Shown in pieces: positions 1 to 7,465 of a stretch of 64,000 nt of DNA. The notes under the pieces were generated by a model. The model saw only the letters and a list, made by a program, of their open reading frames with translations, was not told the DNA's origin and did not search any database. Origin of the DNA: JBBRDU01 sp038230335 (GTDB lineage Bacteria; Verrucomicrobiota; Verrucomicrobiia; Chthoniobacterales; UBA10450); contig JBBRNL010000001.1 of assembly GCA_038230335.1 (NCBI GenBank), positions 558,001 to 622,000 on the forward strand, given 5' to 3'. Position numbers and translations under genes: made by a program. Positions within the stretch are counted from its first letter, which is position 1; each line of letters begins with the position of its first letter.

Positions 1-987
1 CAGACCTTCGAGACCTACCTCACACTGATGGCGCTGGGATTGTACTATCATCTCATTCGGGGGCGCGATGATGGCCGAACGGCTCACCGCCAACTTCTGA
101 TCGCCGGTATTTATCTCGGGGCGCTTTGCCTCTGCAAGACAGTCTTCGTCGCGTTGTTCCCGGTCATCGCAATGACCTTGCTGTGCCGCGAGGATTCTGG
201 GCTATCGCGTCGTCAGAGTTGGACCCGACTCATCTATTTCGGCCTGCCGGTCGCGTTTTGCGTGCTCATTCTACTGACCACAAACGAGTATAAGTTTGGA
301 TCTTTCTTTAACACTGGATACACGCAGTGGCAGGATGAACCGCAGCTTTTTACTGTGAACATTCTTCCCGCGCTGCGCGGTTATCTCTTTGATCCGCAGA
401 AGAGTATTTTCCTGTATTTTCCGGTCCTTTTCTTTGCTCTGCCGGCTTGGCCGACTTTTTTCCGAAAGAATCGATCGGATGCGGTGCTGGCCCTGTCGTT
501 AGCCGTCGTGGTTGTGATTCTGCACGCCGCGCGGCTGGAATGGCGCGGTGCCGCGGGCTATGGCCCTCGCTATCTTTTGCCGGTCGCGCCAATCCTGGCC
601 ATTCCGTTCGTTTACTCTCTCAACTGGCTGACTGCATTATCCAACAAGACGGCCAAGTGGGTCGCGGTGACCGCACTGACAGCCGTGCTCGGCTGGTCGC
701 TGATTTTGCAGATCGCGCTCAATTCTCTCCCTTTCTACTTCTGGAACGATCTGGTCGCGCTTGTGGAAGAGTCCGACGAAAGAGGCGCGGCCGACTATTT
801 GTATTCGCACCATCCCGGGACCATTCATCTCGAGTTCCTTTGTTACGCGCGTGGTTATCGTTCGAACCTTGTTCGTTACGTGATTGATCGGCTCGCGCCC
901 GCCAACTTCGCACGAATGGAAGGATTGAAGGTGGAAACGCGATTTAATTATTACTGGTACTCGCACCCGGTGGAGGATCGGCCCTGA
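1..987 (+). CDS. Polytopic membrane protein, 5'-truncated (glycosyltransferase/mannosyltransferase-like)
   Basis: The reading frame is open from base 1, so the gene begins outside the window and 328 residues are visible. The product is hydrophobic, with at least six predicted membrane segments, a charged loop after RKNRSDAV, and a GYGPRYLLPVAPILAIPF stretch of the kind seen near the C-terminus of membrane dolichyl/undecaprenyl-phosphate-sugar-dependent glycosyltransferases (PMT/GT39-like). The catalytic N-terminus, where the diagnostic acidic residues would lie, is missing, so the enzymatic assignment is an inference. It ends 17 bp before comEC on the same strand and may be cotranscribed with it. 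Confidence 0.6.
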   Translation, partial: QTFETYLTLMALGLYYHLIRGRDDGRTAHRQLLIAGIYLGALCLCKTVFVALFPVIAMTLLCREDSGLSRRQSWTRLIYFGLPVAFCVLILLTTNEYKFGSFFNTGYTQWQDEPQLFTVNILPALRGYLFDPQKSIFLYFPVLFFALPAWPTFFRKNRSDAVLALSLAVVVVILHAARLEWRGAAGYGPRYLLPVAPILAIPFVYSLNWLTALSNKTAKWVAVTALTAVLGWSLILQIALNSLPFYFWNDLVALVEESDERGAADYLYSHHPGTIHLEFLCYARGYRSNLVRYVIDRLAPANFARMEGLKVETRFNYYWYSHPVEDRP

Positions 988-1004
988 GTGGCTGAGCGAC
1001 TGCG

Positions 1005-3305
1005 ATGAAGATCCCAACGGCACCGCGTCAGCCTTTTGTTGGATTGTTTCTGGCTGCCGCGGTTGGAATCATGGCGGCTGAATTCTTTCCCGTGGCGGGT
1101 TCGGGCCTCGTCGTCATCGCGCTTACGGCCTGTGTGCTCGCCGTCATTCTAATCATTTGGCCCAGACTTCTCTGCACATACGGCATGGTGTCAGTTGGGT
1201 TTTTCCTGCTGCACATCGCACAGACCACGAACACCGCCGGACAATGGCTGGCGGCGCGTCTGGGTGATCGACCGCGTGCCGTCAGAGTGACCGGCGCAGT
1301 GGTGACGGAGCCAAAGATCGCAAACGGCGGAGCGGCGACATTCCTGTTGCGTCTCCATTCGATCGCGCTCGAAGACAAAACGGAAGACACCGATGCGACC
1401 ATTCTAGTGCGCTGGCGTGGCACGACAGAATTTGGTGATGAGCTAAGCCTGTTCGGCCTGGCTCAACCAATCAATGGACCACGTAATCCGGGAGAATTCG
1501 ATACGCGGTCGTATCTGGCGCGCCGCGATATTTATCGTCGCCTCTTCGTCCGATATGCGGAGGATGGAGTTCTCATTCGGCACGGCGGCGGAAATCCGGT
1601 GTTGCGCGCGGCGCAGCGTTCCCGTGGTCGGATTCAGGCCATGCTTTGTCGTGGGCTGGAAGACGCGCCCGACGTGCAAAACTTTATCAGCGGTCTCGCG
1701 CTCGGTCTACGGCATCAGACGCAGGAAGACATCGAAGAGCCATTTCAACAGACCGGCACTCTGCATTTATTTGCCGTGGCCGGTCTGCACGTCGGCATCG
1801 TCGCGCAGTTACTATGGATGCTGGCAACCGTCAGTCGATTATCTCGCAGGTGGGCGGCGGGCTTGATCATCCCGGCGCTCTTATTTTATGCCTGTATCAC
1901 AGGTCTTCATATTTCAAGCATCCGCGCCGCCGTCATGGCCTCCATTCTGTTGGCGGGCGTTTTTTTCGAACGCAAAGTCCTTGTGCTTAATAGTCTCGCG
2001 GCTGCCGCGTTTCTGTTGCTCGCATTCAACACTCAGGAAATTTTTTCCACAGGCTTTCAACTCTCTTTCGCGGTGGTCGGCACGATCATCCTGCTGGCTG
2101 ATCCTTTATCGCGCTTGTTTGCACGCTGGTCTGCGCCTGATCCATTCCTGCCGCGTAGCTTATTAAAAGGCTCGCGCCGCTATGCCCATCTCGGCGTCCT
2201 TTGGGTTGGGCAGGCCTCCTCCGTTTCGATGGCGGCCTGGCTCGGTTCTCTTTTGCTAATTCTCTGGTACCTCAATCTGGTCACGCCCGTTTCTCTCCTG
2301 GCCAATCTTGCGGTCGTTCCGATTGCCTTCTTTATCCTGGCCATTGCCCTGCTCTCGCTGGTGTGCGCGCCTGTTTTGCCCTGGCTATCCATTATCTTCA
2401 ACAATGCGAACTGGTGCCTCGCCCGCCTTGTTATCGGAATTGTGCACATCTTCGCGCAACTGCCCGGCGGTCACTATTATGTCGAGCATCCGCATTGGCC
2501 GGACGGGACACATGCCACCATCAATGTGCTCGATCTCGGAGCCGGCGCGGCTGTTCATGTCCGAGCGAATGGTCGCGACTGGCTGTTCGATTGCGGCGGT
2601 GAGCGCGATTATGAGCGGGTCGTCCGCGGATACCTTCACAGCGCGGGAGTGAACAAGCTCGATGGGTTGCTCCTCACTCATGGCGATTCGCTGCACATTG
2701 GCGGTGCGGGCCAGATCGCGGCGGAATGTCGACCGCGTTTGATCATCGATAATCCGCTGCCGGATCGGTCCATTGTCCATCAAAGGGTCCGTCGATATTT
2801 TGAACAGGTCGCTCTAGGGACCAGACCACTGGCCGCAAGCGATTCGTTTTCCGTCAGCCCTGACGTGACCGCTCACGTCCTTTACCCGGCGCGGGTCTCG
2901 CTGGCTCGCACCGTCGATGATCAAAGTATGGTCGTGCAAATGGAAGTCGGGCGAGCCACCAGGGTCTTGTTTATGGCCGACAGCGGCATCGAGACGGAGC
3001 GAACACTTCTCCGGTCGGGCGTGGATTTGCACAGTGATATCCTGATCAAAGGACAGCACCGTTCCGCCGAGTCCGGTTCGGCTGCATTCCTCGACGCAGT
3101 GCGCCCACGCTTGATCATCGCGACCTCCCTCGATTTTCCGGAGAGCGAGCGGATCAAGGATGAATGGTCGGAGGAAGTGAAAAGGCGCGGAATCCGGCTC
3201 TTTCGACAAAACGAAACGGGCGCAGTGCTTCTCCGGTTTCGCCGGAATGACTGGCAGGCACGTGCCTACATCACGGGAGAAACCTTCCAGAATTCGATTC
3301 GATAG
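1005..3305 (+). CDS. comEC: ComEC/Rec2-family DNA uptake channel protein
   Basis: 766 aa. Order: N-terminal membrane segments with a DUF4131-like soluble region (about 1-190), the Competence membrane core (about 215-480, including TGTLHLFAVAGLHVGI and the SGFQLSFAVVG-like GFQLSFAVVGTI stretch), then a C-terminal metallo-beta-lactamase-like domain from about 500. ComEC forms the inner-membrane channel for single-stranded DNA during natural transformation. The lactamase-like domain is degenerate: the usual HxDxDH motif reads HGDSLH and the HHGS motif reads QHRS. The gene starts at an ATG 17 bp after the previous stop and its 3' end overlaps convergent trmB by 40 bp. Confidence 0.9.
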   Translation: MKIPTAPRQPFVGLFLAAAVGIMAAEFFPVAGSGLVVIALTACVLAVILIIWPRLLCTYGMVSVGFFLLHIAQTTNTAGQWLAARLGDRPRAVRVTGAVVTEPKIANGGAATFLLRLHSIALEDKTEDTDATILVRWRGTTEFGDELSLFGLAQPINGPRNPGEFDTRSYLARRDIYRRLFVRYAEDGVLIRHGGGNPVLRAAQRSRGRIQAMLCRGLEDAPDVQNFISGLALGLRHQTQEDIEEPFQQTGTLHLFAVAGLHVGIVAQLLWMLATVSRLSRRWAAGLIIPALLFYACITGLHISSIRAAVMASILLAGVFFERKVLVLNSLAAAAFLLLAFNTQEIFSTGFQLSFAVVGTIILLADPLSRLFARWSAPDPFLPRSLLKGSRRYAHLGVLWVGQASSVSMAAWLGSLLLILWYLNLVTPVSLLANLAVVPIAFFILAIALLSLVCAPVLPWLSIIFNNANWCLARLVIGIVHIFAQLPGGHYYVEHPHWPDGTHATINVLDLGAGAAVHVRANGRDWLFDCGGERDYERVVRGYLHSAGVNKLDGLLLTHGDSLHIGGAGQIAAECRPRLIIDNPLPDRSIVHQRVRRYFEQVALGTRPLAASDSFSVSPDVTAHVLYPARVSLARTVDDQSMVVQMEVGRATRVLFMADSGIETERTLLRSGVDLHSDILIKGQHRSAESGSAAFLDAVRPRLIIATSLDFPESERIKDEWSEEVKRRGIRLFRQNETGAVLLRFRRNDWQARAYITGETFQNSIR

Positions 3306-3949
3306 ATATTCGCTCCGGCCGTCACGAATCTTTTTTCAAAGGTGGTGGGTGGCAATGGGTGGTCCCCGTTTCCCGGAACGATTCGAAGCCTGTCCGAGTT
3401 CCGGGCGATGCGCTCGATTTGCTCGAAATAATCCGATTGATCGGTGGCTATCCGCACACATCCGCCGGGCGCGAGTGCAGTCAGCGCGGCTTCCAGGAAT
3501 TCCGCCGTAAAAATCCGGCGTTCATGATGCCTTCGCTTGGGCCAGGGATCGGGGAAGAGCAGGTGAAACACGCTCACCGAACTCGACGGCAGCAGATAGC
3601 GAACGGCGTAAGCAGTTTCGACTCGCAGAATTCGGGCATTCGTCAGTTTGGCGGCTTTCCGCGAGGCCGTTCGCACGCGGCCGACCAGGCGCTCGATTCC
3701 GAGAAAATTGTGATTCGGCCTTTCGGCTGCGAGCGACGACAGAAAAGATCCGTCGCCGCATCCCAGGTCAACCTCCAAGGGAGCGCTCCGACCGAAGATC
3801 GCCTGCGGATCAAGGCGAGCGACGTACGACTCCGGGATTAATTCTGACACAGAGATAAAATGGGCAGGCCGGGCTGTCCTGCAATCGCGGCTGCGCTGTA
3901 AATAGATGTCGAAACCTTGGAATAAACGATGGCCGGCGCTGTCTAACAT
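3266..3949 (-). CDS. trmB: tRNA (guanine-N7-)-methyltransferase
   Basis: 227 aa with the chosen start. It methylates G46 in the tRNA variable loop using SAM. The SAM-binding motif LEVDLGCGDGSFL and the family-specific FPDPWPKRRHHERRIF block are intact, followed by the ATDQSDYFEQ region. The start is uncertain: the frame stays open into the divergent msrA gene, and the ATG at 3949 leaves only 7 bp between the two start codons; a GTG near SVSELIPES would give a shorter protein closer to the minimal family length. No convincing ribosome binding site separates the options. The 3' end overlaps comEC by 40 bp tail to tail. Confidence 0.88.
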   Translation of the reverse strand: MLDSAGHRLFQGFDIYLQRSRDCRTARPAHFISVSELIPESYVARLDPQAIFGRSAPLEVDLGCGDGSFLSSLAAERPNHNFLGIERLVGRVRTASRKAAKLTNARILRVETAYAVRYLLPSSSVSVFHLLFPDPWPKRRHHERRIFTAEFLEAALTALAPGGCVRIATDQSDYFEQIERIARNSDRLRIVPGNGDHPLPPTTFEKRFVTAGANIYRIEFWKVSPVM

Positions 3950-3956
3950 TGACAAT

Positions 3957-4568
3957 ATGAAACGTACCGCCATCTGCGCATCCATCCTTGGGCTGGTGTT
4001 CGCCTCGTCTATCGCCCACGGCCAGAGTCCTGCACCCGCTGCCACCAAGACCGCTGTTTTCGCCGGTGGCTGTTTCTGGTGTATCCAACCCGCTTTCGAC
4101 AAGGCGCCGGGTGTCCTCAAAACGATCGTCGGCTACGCCGGAGGCACCGAACCGAATCCAACCTATGAACTCGTCACTTCCGAGAAAACAAAATACCGTG
4201 AGTCGATCGAAATTACCTACGATCCAGCCAGAATCTCATTCGCAAAATTGCTCGATATTTATTGGAAGCAGATCAATCCGACGCAGAGTGACGGCCAGTT
4301 TTCCGACGTCGGCCCGAGTTATCAGGCTGCCATCTTCGTGGCCAGCGATGACGAGAAGAAAGTGGCTGAAGCATCGAAGGAGAAGCTTGCGCACTCCGGT
4401 AAATTCGATCGGCCGATCGTGACGGAGATTCTGCCCGCCGGTAAGTTTTATCCGGCCGAGGATTATCATCAGAAATATTATCAGCAGAACCCTGCGCATT
4501 TCGATGCGTTCGAAAGGGGTTCCGGGCGCGTCTCTTTTGAGAAGAAGACTTGGGGCGGGGACCAATAA
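3957..4568 (+). CDS. msrA: Peptide-methionine (S)-S-oxide reductase, exported form
   Basis: 203 aa. MsrA reduces methionine-S-sulfoxide in proteins. The catalytic GGCFWCIQPAFD motif is present, as are GYAGG and EDYHQKYYQQNP. The ATG at 3957 gives a clear cleavable signal peptide (MKRTAICASILGLVFASSIAHG), so the enzyme should act in the periplasm; an upstream in-frame ATG at 3906 would mask this signal and is disfavoured. The C-terminus is short, and I see no resolving cysteines in the usual tail. It is divergent from trmB, with almost no intergenic space. Confidence 0.92.
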   Translation: MKRTAICASILGLVFASSIAHGQSPAPAATKTAVFAGGCFWCIQPAFDKAPGVLKTIVGYAGGTEPNPTYELVTSEKTKYRESIEITYDPARISFAKLLDIYWKQINPTQSDGQFSDVGPSYQAAIFVASDDEKKVAEASKEKLAHSGKFDRPIVTEILPAGKFYPAEDYHQKYYQQNPAHFDAFERGSGRVSFEKKTWGGDQ

Positions 4569-4629
4569 CTGGCCGGCCAGGGGCGCTTTTCCGCTGCGAG
4601 AGCGGCGTGTTCGGCCTAACGGGGTCGCG

Positions 4630-5079
4630 TCAGAACTTGTAAACCTGGCTCTTGGCTGATTCAACGAACTCGGCCCGATCGACGGCGAGCTGTTCGTTCA
4701 GAACTTTGGAGAGCTCTTGCGCAAGCACGATGGAAATGACTTTGGCATCCCGTGTATAGACCGGGATGGGAAACGATCCAGCGTTGCGATCGTAGCCATA
4801 GATGGTGCCGTCTGTTTCCCATACGCAATAGGCGTGGCCGGCCGGATGATCGTTGTACCGAACCAGAAGGATGCGCGCCCAGAAATTTTCTTCGAGACTG
4901 TGCTGCGTTTTTACCGCCGCCAGATAATTGCAGGCGGAAACCACGCAACCGTTCAGAACGACCAGGTCGTTTTCACCGGGCGTGAGGAGGACAGGCTGTT
5001 GCGGCCGGGCTCCGAGGGTAAAGCAGGCCAGGAGGATGGCTGCGTGATAGGTGAGTTTGCCGAGAAAACCTGATTTCAT
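4630..5079 (-). CDS. Small secreted protein with Cys/His/Asp arrangement, function unknown
   Basis: 149 aa from the ATG at 5079, which begins a hydrophobic signal-like segment (MKSGFLGKLTYHAAILLACF). The mature part contains GCVVSACNYL, then GHAYCVWETDGTIYGYDRNAG. This Cys ... His ... Asp order resembles papain/transglutaminase-like or C39-like folds, but the spacing is compressed and I do not recognise the family. It converges on msrA (61 bp apart). A second upstream ATG (5121) would add 14 residues without improving the signal peptide. Function not assigned. Confidence 0.6.
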   Translation of the reverse strand: MKSGFLGKLTYHAAILLACFTLGARPQQPVLLTPGENDLVVLNGCVVSACNYLAAVKTQHSLEENFWARILLVRYNDHPAGHAYCVWETDGTIYGYDRNAGSFPIPVYTRDAKVISIVLAQELSKVLNEQLAVDRAEFVESAKSQVYKF

Positions 5080-5235
5080 GAAGAATAAGGAACGAGCTGA
5101 ATTATGGTATTTATAGTGCAATTGAGGGTCTTTTGGAAAGCTTTATTTCGTTTTTTGCCCAAAATCGAGCCTTCCGAGGCATCCGAACACGCTCCGCTCT
5201 CCGAATTCCGTTGTTCCTGGTAGCCCCTCTGCCGC

Positions 5236-5263
5236 TTGCGCCAGAACACCTCCTATCTATATT
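5236..5263 (+). promoter_or_regulatory. Predicted sigma70-type promoter of ssrA
   Basis: TTGCGC (5236-5241) and TATATT (5258-5263) are separated by 16 bp, and the -10 element ends 10 bp before the predicted tmRNA 5' end at 5274. This geometry fits a housekeeping promoter driving ssrA. Inferred from sequence only. Confidence 0.6.
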
Positions 5264-5273
5264 AGATGGGTGA

Positions 5274-5628
5274 GGGGGCGCACTGGCTTCGACTTGTTGT
5301 TCGAAGCGCAGGCGGCATGTCGAGGATGGTTCGTTGGCCTCGTAAAAAACCGAACCAAAAAAATAAAAGCAGATTACGAAGATCTCGCTCTCGCGGCTTA
5401 ATTGACCGTGACGTTTTCGGCCGGACGCCTGCTACGGTCGGAAACGTGGACAGCAGGCTAATCGACCGGCGGAGCGACCGCGCTGGTCGGTGAATCGATT
5501 TCGTGGATGCTCGGGAGTCGGCAGTGTGCCGGTGCAAAGTCGGCTCCTTAAAACAAATATCGGCTAAACATGTAGATGTTTGCGTGGAAAACGATGAGGA
5601 CAGGGGTTCAACTCCCCTCGCCTCCACC
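5274..5628 (+). ncRNA. ssrA: Transfer-messenger RNA (tmRNA)
   Basis: The 5' end GGGGGCG (5274-5280) pairs with CGCCTCC (5619-5625) to form the tRNA-like acceptor stem. The 5' block GGGGGCGCACUGGCUUCGAC and the T-arm GGGGTTCAACTCCCC (5603-5617) are typical of tmRNA. The tag reading frame begins at GCA 5369 and gives ADYEDLALAA before TAA at 5399-5401; the LALAA ending is the usual protease-recognised degron. CCA is not fully genome-encoded: ACC is followed by T. tmRNA with SmpB rescues stalled ribosomes. An ACCTC-TCG-GAGGT hairpin (5626-5638) follows directly. The exact 3' end is inferred from the acceptor stem. Confidence 0.94.
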
Positions 5629-5736
5629 TCTCGGAGGTAGCGGCGGCTCTAGTCCGAGTTTACTTCTTTCTCCATCAAGGTTGTCTTTACATGGATCACC
5701 CTGGCGGGCATGACGAGCTTAAGATTTTGTAAAAAT

Positions 5737-5805
5737 ATGAAAGCGGGTTCATGGGGCGCTTTACTTTGCCTGCTCGGTATTCTTGTGATCGTTTTCGAGA
5801 AATAA
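5737..5805 (+). CDS. Possible 22-residue hydrophobic peptide just upstream of the CDF transporter
   Basis: ATG at 5737 opens a 22-codon frame encoding MKAGSWGALLCLLGILVIVF-EK, a single predicted membrane helix with charged ends. Its stop is 2 bp before the ATG of the zinc-type CDF gene, so translation could be coupled. An in-frame ATG at 5710 would extend it by nine residues. There is no strong Shine-Dalgarno sequence and no family recognised; it could be chance or the remnant of a longer gene. Confidence 0.3.
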   Translation: MKAGSWGALLCLLGILVIVFEK

Positions 5806-5807
5806 TC

Positions 5808-6761
5808 ATGGCGCACGACCACGATCATCAGCACGACAAGCACGAGGGCCACGATCACGCGCCTGCCGGTTCCGACCACAGTCACATTCCGAAGAACTTC
5901 GGTGCTGCGTTCGCGATCGGCACGACACTCAACTTTGGATTTGTTATTCTCGAGGTGGTCTTCGGTATTTATGCTCATTCTCTCGCCCTGGTAGCTGATG
6001 CGGGACACAACATGGGTGATGTACTGGGATTACTCCTGGCATGGGGGGCGAGCATTCTCGCGCGCAGCGCCCCGACGCAACGGCGGACCTACGGACTCAG
6101 AAGCTCTTCGATTCTTGCTGCGCTCTTTAATGCCATCTTCCTTCTCGTCTCAGTGGGGGCAATTGCCTGGGAAGCGATTCGTCGTTTTGGAGATCCAACC
6201 GATGTCGCCGGCAAAACTGTGATTTGGGTCTCCGCTATTGGGATTGTAATCAACACTGCTACGGCACTGATGTTCATGTCAGGGCGCAAAGGCGATCTCA
6301 ACATTCGTAGCGCTTTCATGCACATGGCTTCGGACGCGGGCATTTCCGCGGGCGTGGTTATCGCCGGTTTCGCAATTTTGGCGACGGGTTACCACTGGAT
6401 TGATCCAGTGGTCAGTCTGGCCATTTCGGCAGTCATTATTTGGGGGACTTGGGGATTGCTCCGAGATTCCGTGAACCTTGCCCTTCATGCGGTGCCCGAG
6501 GGAATTGATTTAGCGAAGGTGAAGGACTACCTCGCCGGTTTGCCTCACGTCACGGCCGTCCACGATCTTCATGTGTGGCCGATGAGCACGACCGAAACTG
6601 CGCTGACCGTCCACCTCGTTCGTACGGTGGATCGCTGCGATTCTGCGGTCCTGGAAAAGTGCTGCGAGGAATTGCACGCCAAATTCAAGATTCAACACGC
6701 CACCATCCAATTCGAAACAGAAGATCACGACTGCGGCCTCGCGCCGGAAAGCAAGGTTTGA
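5808..6761 (+). CDS. Cation diffusion facilitator, CzcD/ZitB-like zinc exporter
   Basis: 317 aa. The ATG at 5808 begins a His-rich cytoplasmic N-terminus (HDHDHQHDKHEGHDH). Six membrane helices follow, with the metal-site motifs DAGHNMGD in TM2 and HMASDAG in TM5, and a C-terminal cytoplasmic domain with VHDLHVWPMS and a closing HDC. This is the pattern of proton-coupled Zn(II)/Cd(II)/Co(II) exporters of the CDF family; the His-rich N-terminus favours zinc. It is followed 7 bp later by a second CDF-like gene, likely in the same operon. Upstream in-frame starts (5751) would precede the metal-binding N-terminus and are less likely. Confidence 0.9.
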   Translation: MAHDHDHQHDKHEGHDHAPAGSDHSHIPKNFGAAFAIGTTLNFGFVILEVVFGIYAHSLALVADAGHNMGDVLGLLLAWGASILARSAPTQRRTYGLRSSSILAALFNAIFLLVSVGAIAWEAIRRFGDPTDVAGKTVIWVSAIGIVINTATALMFMSGRKGDLNIRSAFMHMASDAGISAGVVIAGFAILATGYHWIDPVVSLAISAVIIWGTWGLLRDSVNLALHAVPEGIDLAKVKDYLAGLPHVTAVHDLHVWPMSTTETALTVHLVRTVDRCDSAVLEKCCEELHAKFKIQHATIQFETEDHDCGLAPESKV

Positions 6762-6768
6762 CGTAAGC

Positions 6769-7464
6769 ATGTCGGAAACAGGAGAAGCGCGGACGGGTCC
6801 GGCGGAGTTCTCACCCGAACGCAGGTCGGATGTCCGGTTTGCCCTGTGGCTCACCTACATCACGCTCGGTTGGATGACGATCGAAGGAGCGGCTTCGTTG
6901 CTGCTGGGATGGGCGTCGAGGAGTCTGTTGCTGGAGGCGTTCGGTATCGACAGTGTGATCGAACTCTTCAGCGCCGGGGTTTTGTTGTGGCGCTTGCGCG
7001 TCGAAGCGAGCGGACAGGCGGACGCGACCCGCGTGGAAGCAGTCGAGCGCCGTGCTTCCACATGGGTCGGATATACCTTGTACTTTCTCGTCCTCTACGT
7101 ACTACTCAGTTCTGCCTACGGACTTTTTCTGGCGCATCGCGTCACTGACACTCACGAAAGCGTCTGGGGTATTCTGATAGGGCTCGTGGCCAAAGTTGGA
7201 ATGCCCATTCTGGCCGGCTATAAAATCAAGGTCGCAACGCGGCTTAACTCACGGGCGCTGCGAGCGGATGCAATCGAAGCGATTGTCTGCGGTTACCTTT
7301 CCATCGTTTTGATGATTGGGCTCGCGGCCACATGGTTTTTAGGATGGTGGTGGCTCGACAGCGTGGCCGCGTTGGCCCTCATCCCGTTCTTGCTCAAAGA
7401 AGCCCGGGCCGCCGTCCTAGGCGAGGATGACTGCTGCTCCAACGGAGCAGGCCAGGCCGTTTGA
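6769..7464 (+). CDS. CDF-like cation transporter, membrane domain only
   Basis: 231 aa. It has about six predicted helices, GIDSVIELFSAGVLLWRL in TM2 and LRADAIEAIVCGYLS in TM5, then WWWLDSVAALALIPFLLKEA and a Cys-Cys tail (GEDDCCSN). It lacks the cytoplasmic C-terminal domain of classical CDF proteins, and the usual His in the TM2/TM5 metal site is replaced by acidic residues, as in a known group of short cation transporters whose substrate I cannot name. It lies 7 bp behind the zinc-type CDF gene and ends 1 bp from convergent copA. Likely metal efflux; specificity unknown. Confidence 0.75.
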   Translation: MSETGEARTGPAEFSPERRSDVRFALWLTYITLGWMTIEGAASLLLGWASRSLLLEAFGIDSVIELFSAGVLLWRLRVEASGQADATRVEAVERRASTWVGYTLYFLVLYVLLSSAYGLFLAHRVTDTHESVWGILIGLVAKVGMPILAGYKIKVATRLNSRALRADAIEAIVCGYLSIVLMIGLAATWFLGWWWLDSVAALALIPFLLKEARAAVLGEDDCCSNGAGQAV

Positions 7465-7465
7465 T

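Noticed and set aside
5262..5627. A 121-codon minus-strand frame beginning MEARGVEPLSSSF
   Set aside because: It is antisense to the tmRNA gene; the resemblance to proteins comes from the conserved tmRNA 3' end being mis-annotated as coding in other genomes.
5650..5730. A peptide with HPGGHDEL in the gap before the CDF gene, reminiscent of the cytochrome b5 HPGG motif
   Set aside because: Too short, no start codon or fold context; probably chance, although a decayed gene cannot be excluded.
5649..6008. A 119-codon minus-strand frame with a hydrophobic stretch
   Set aside because: It lies mostly opposite the His-rich N-terminus of the CDF gene; the CDF frame has clear family motifs and this one has none.
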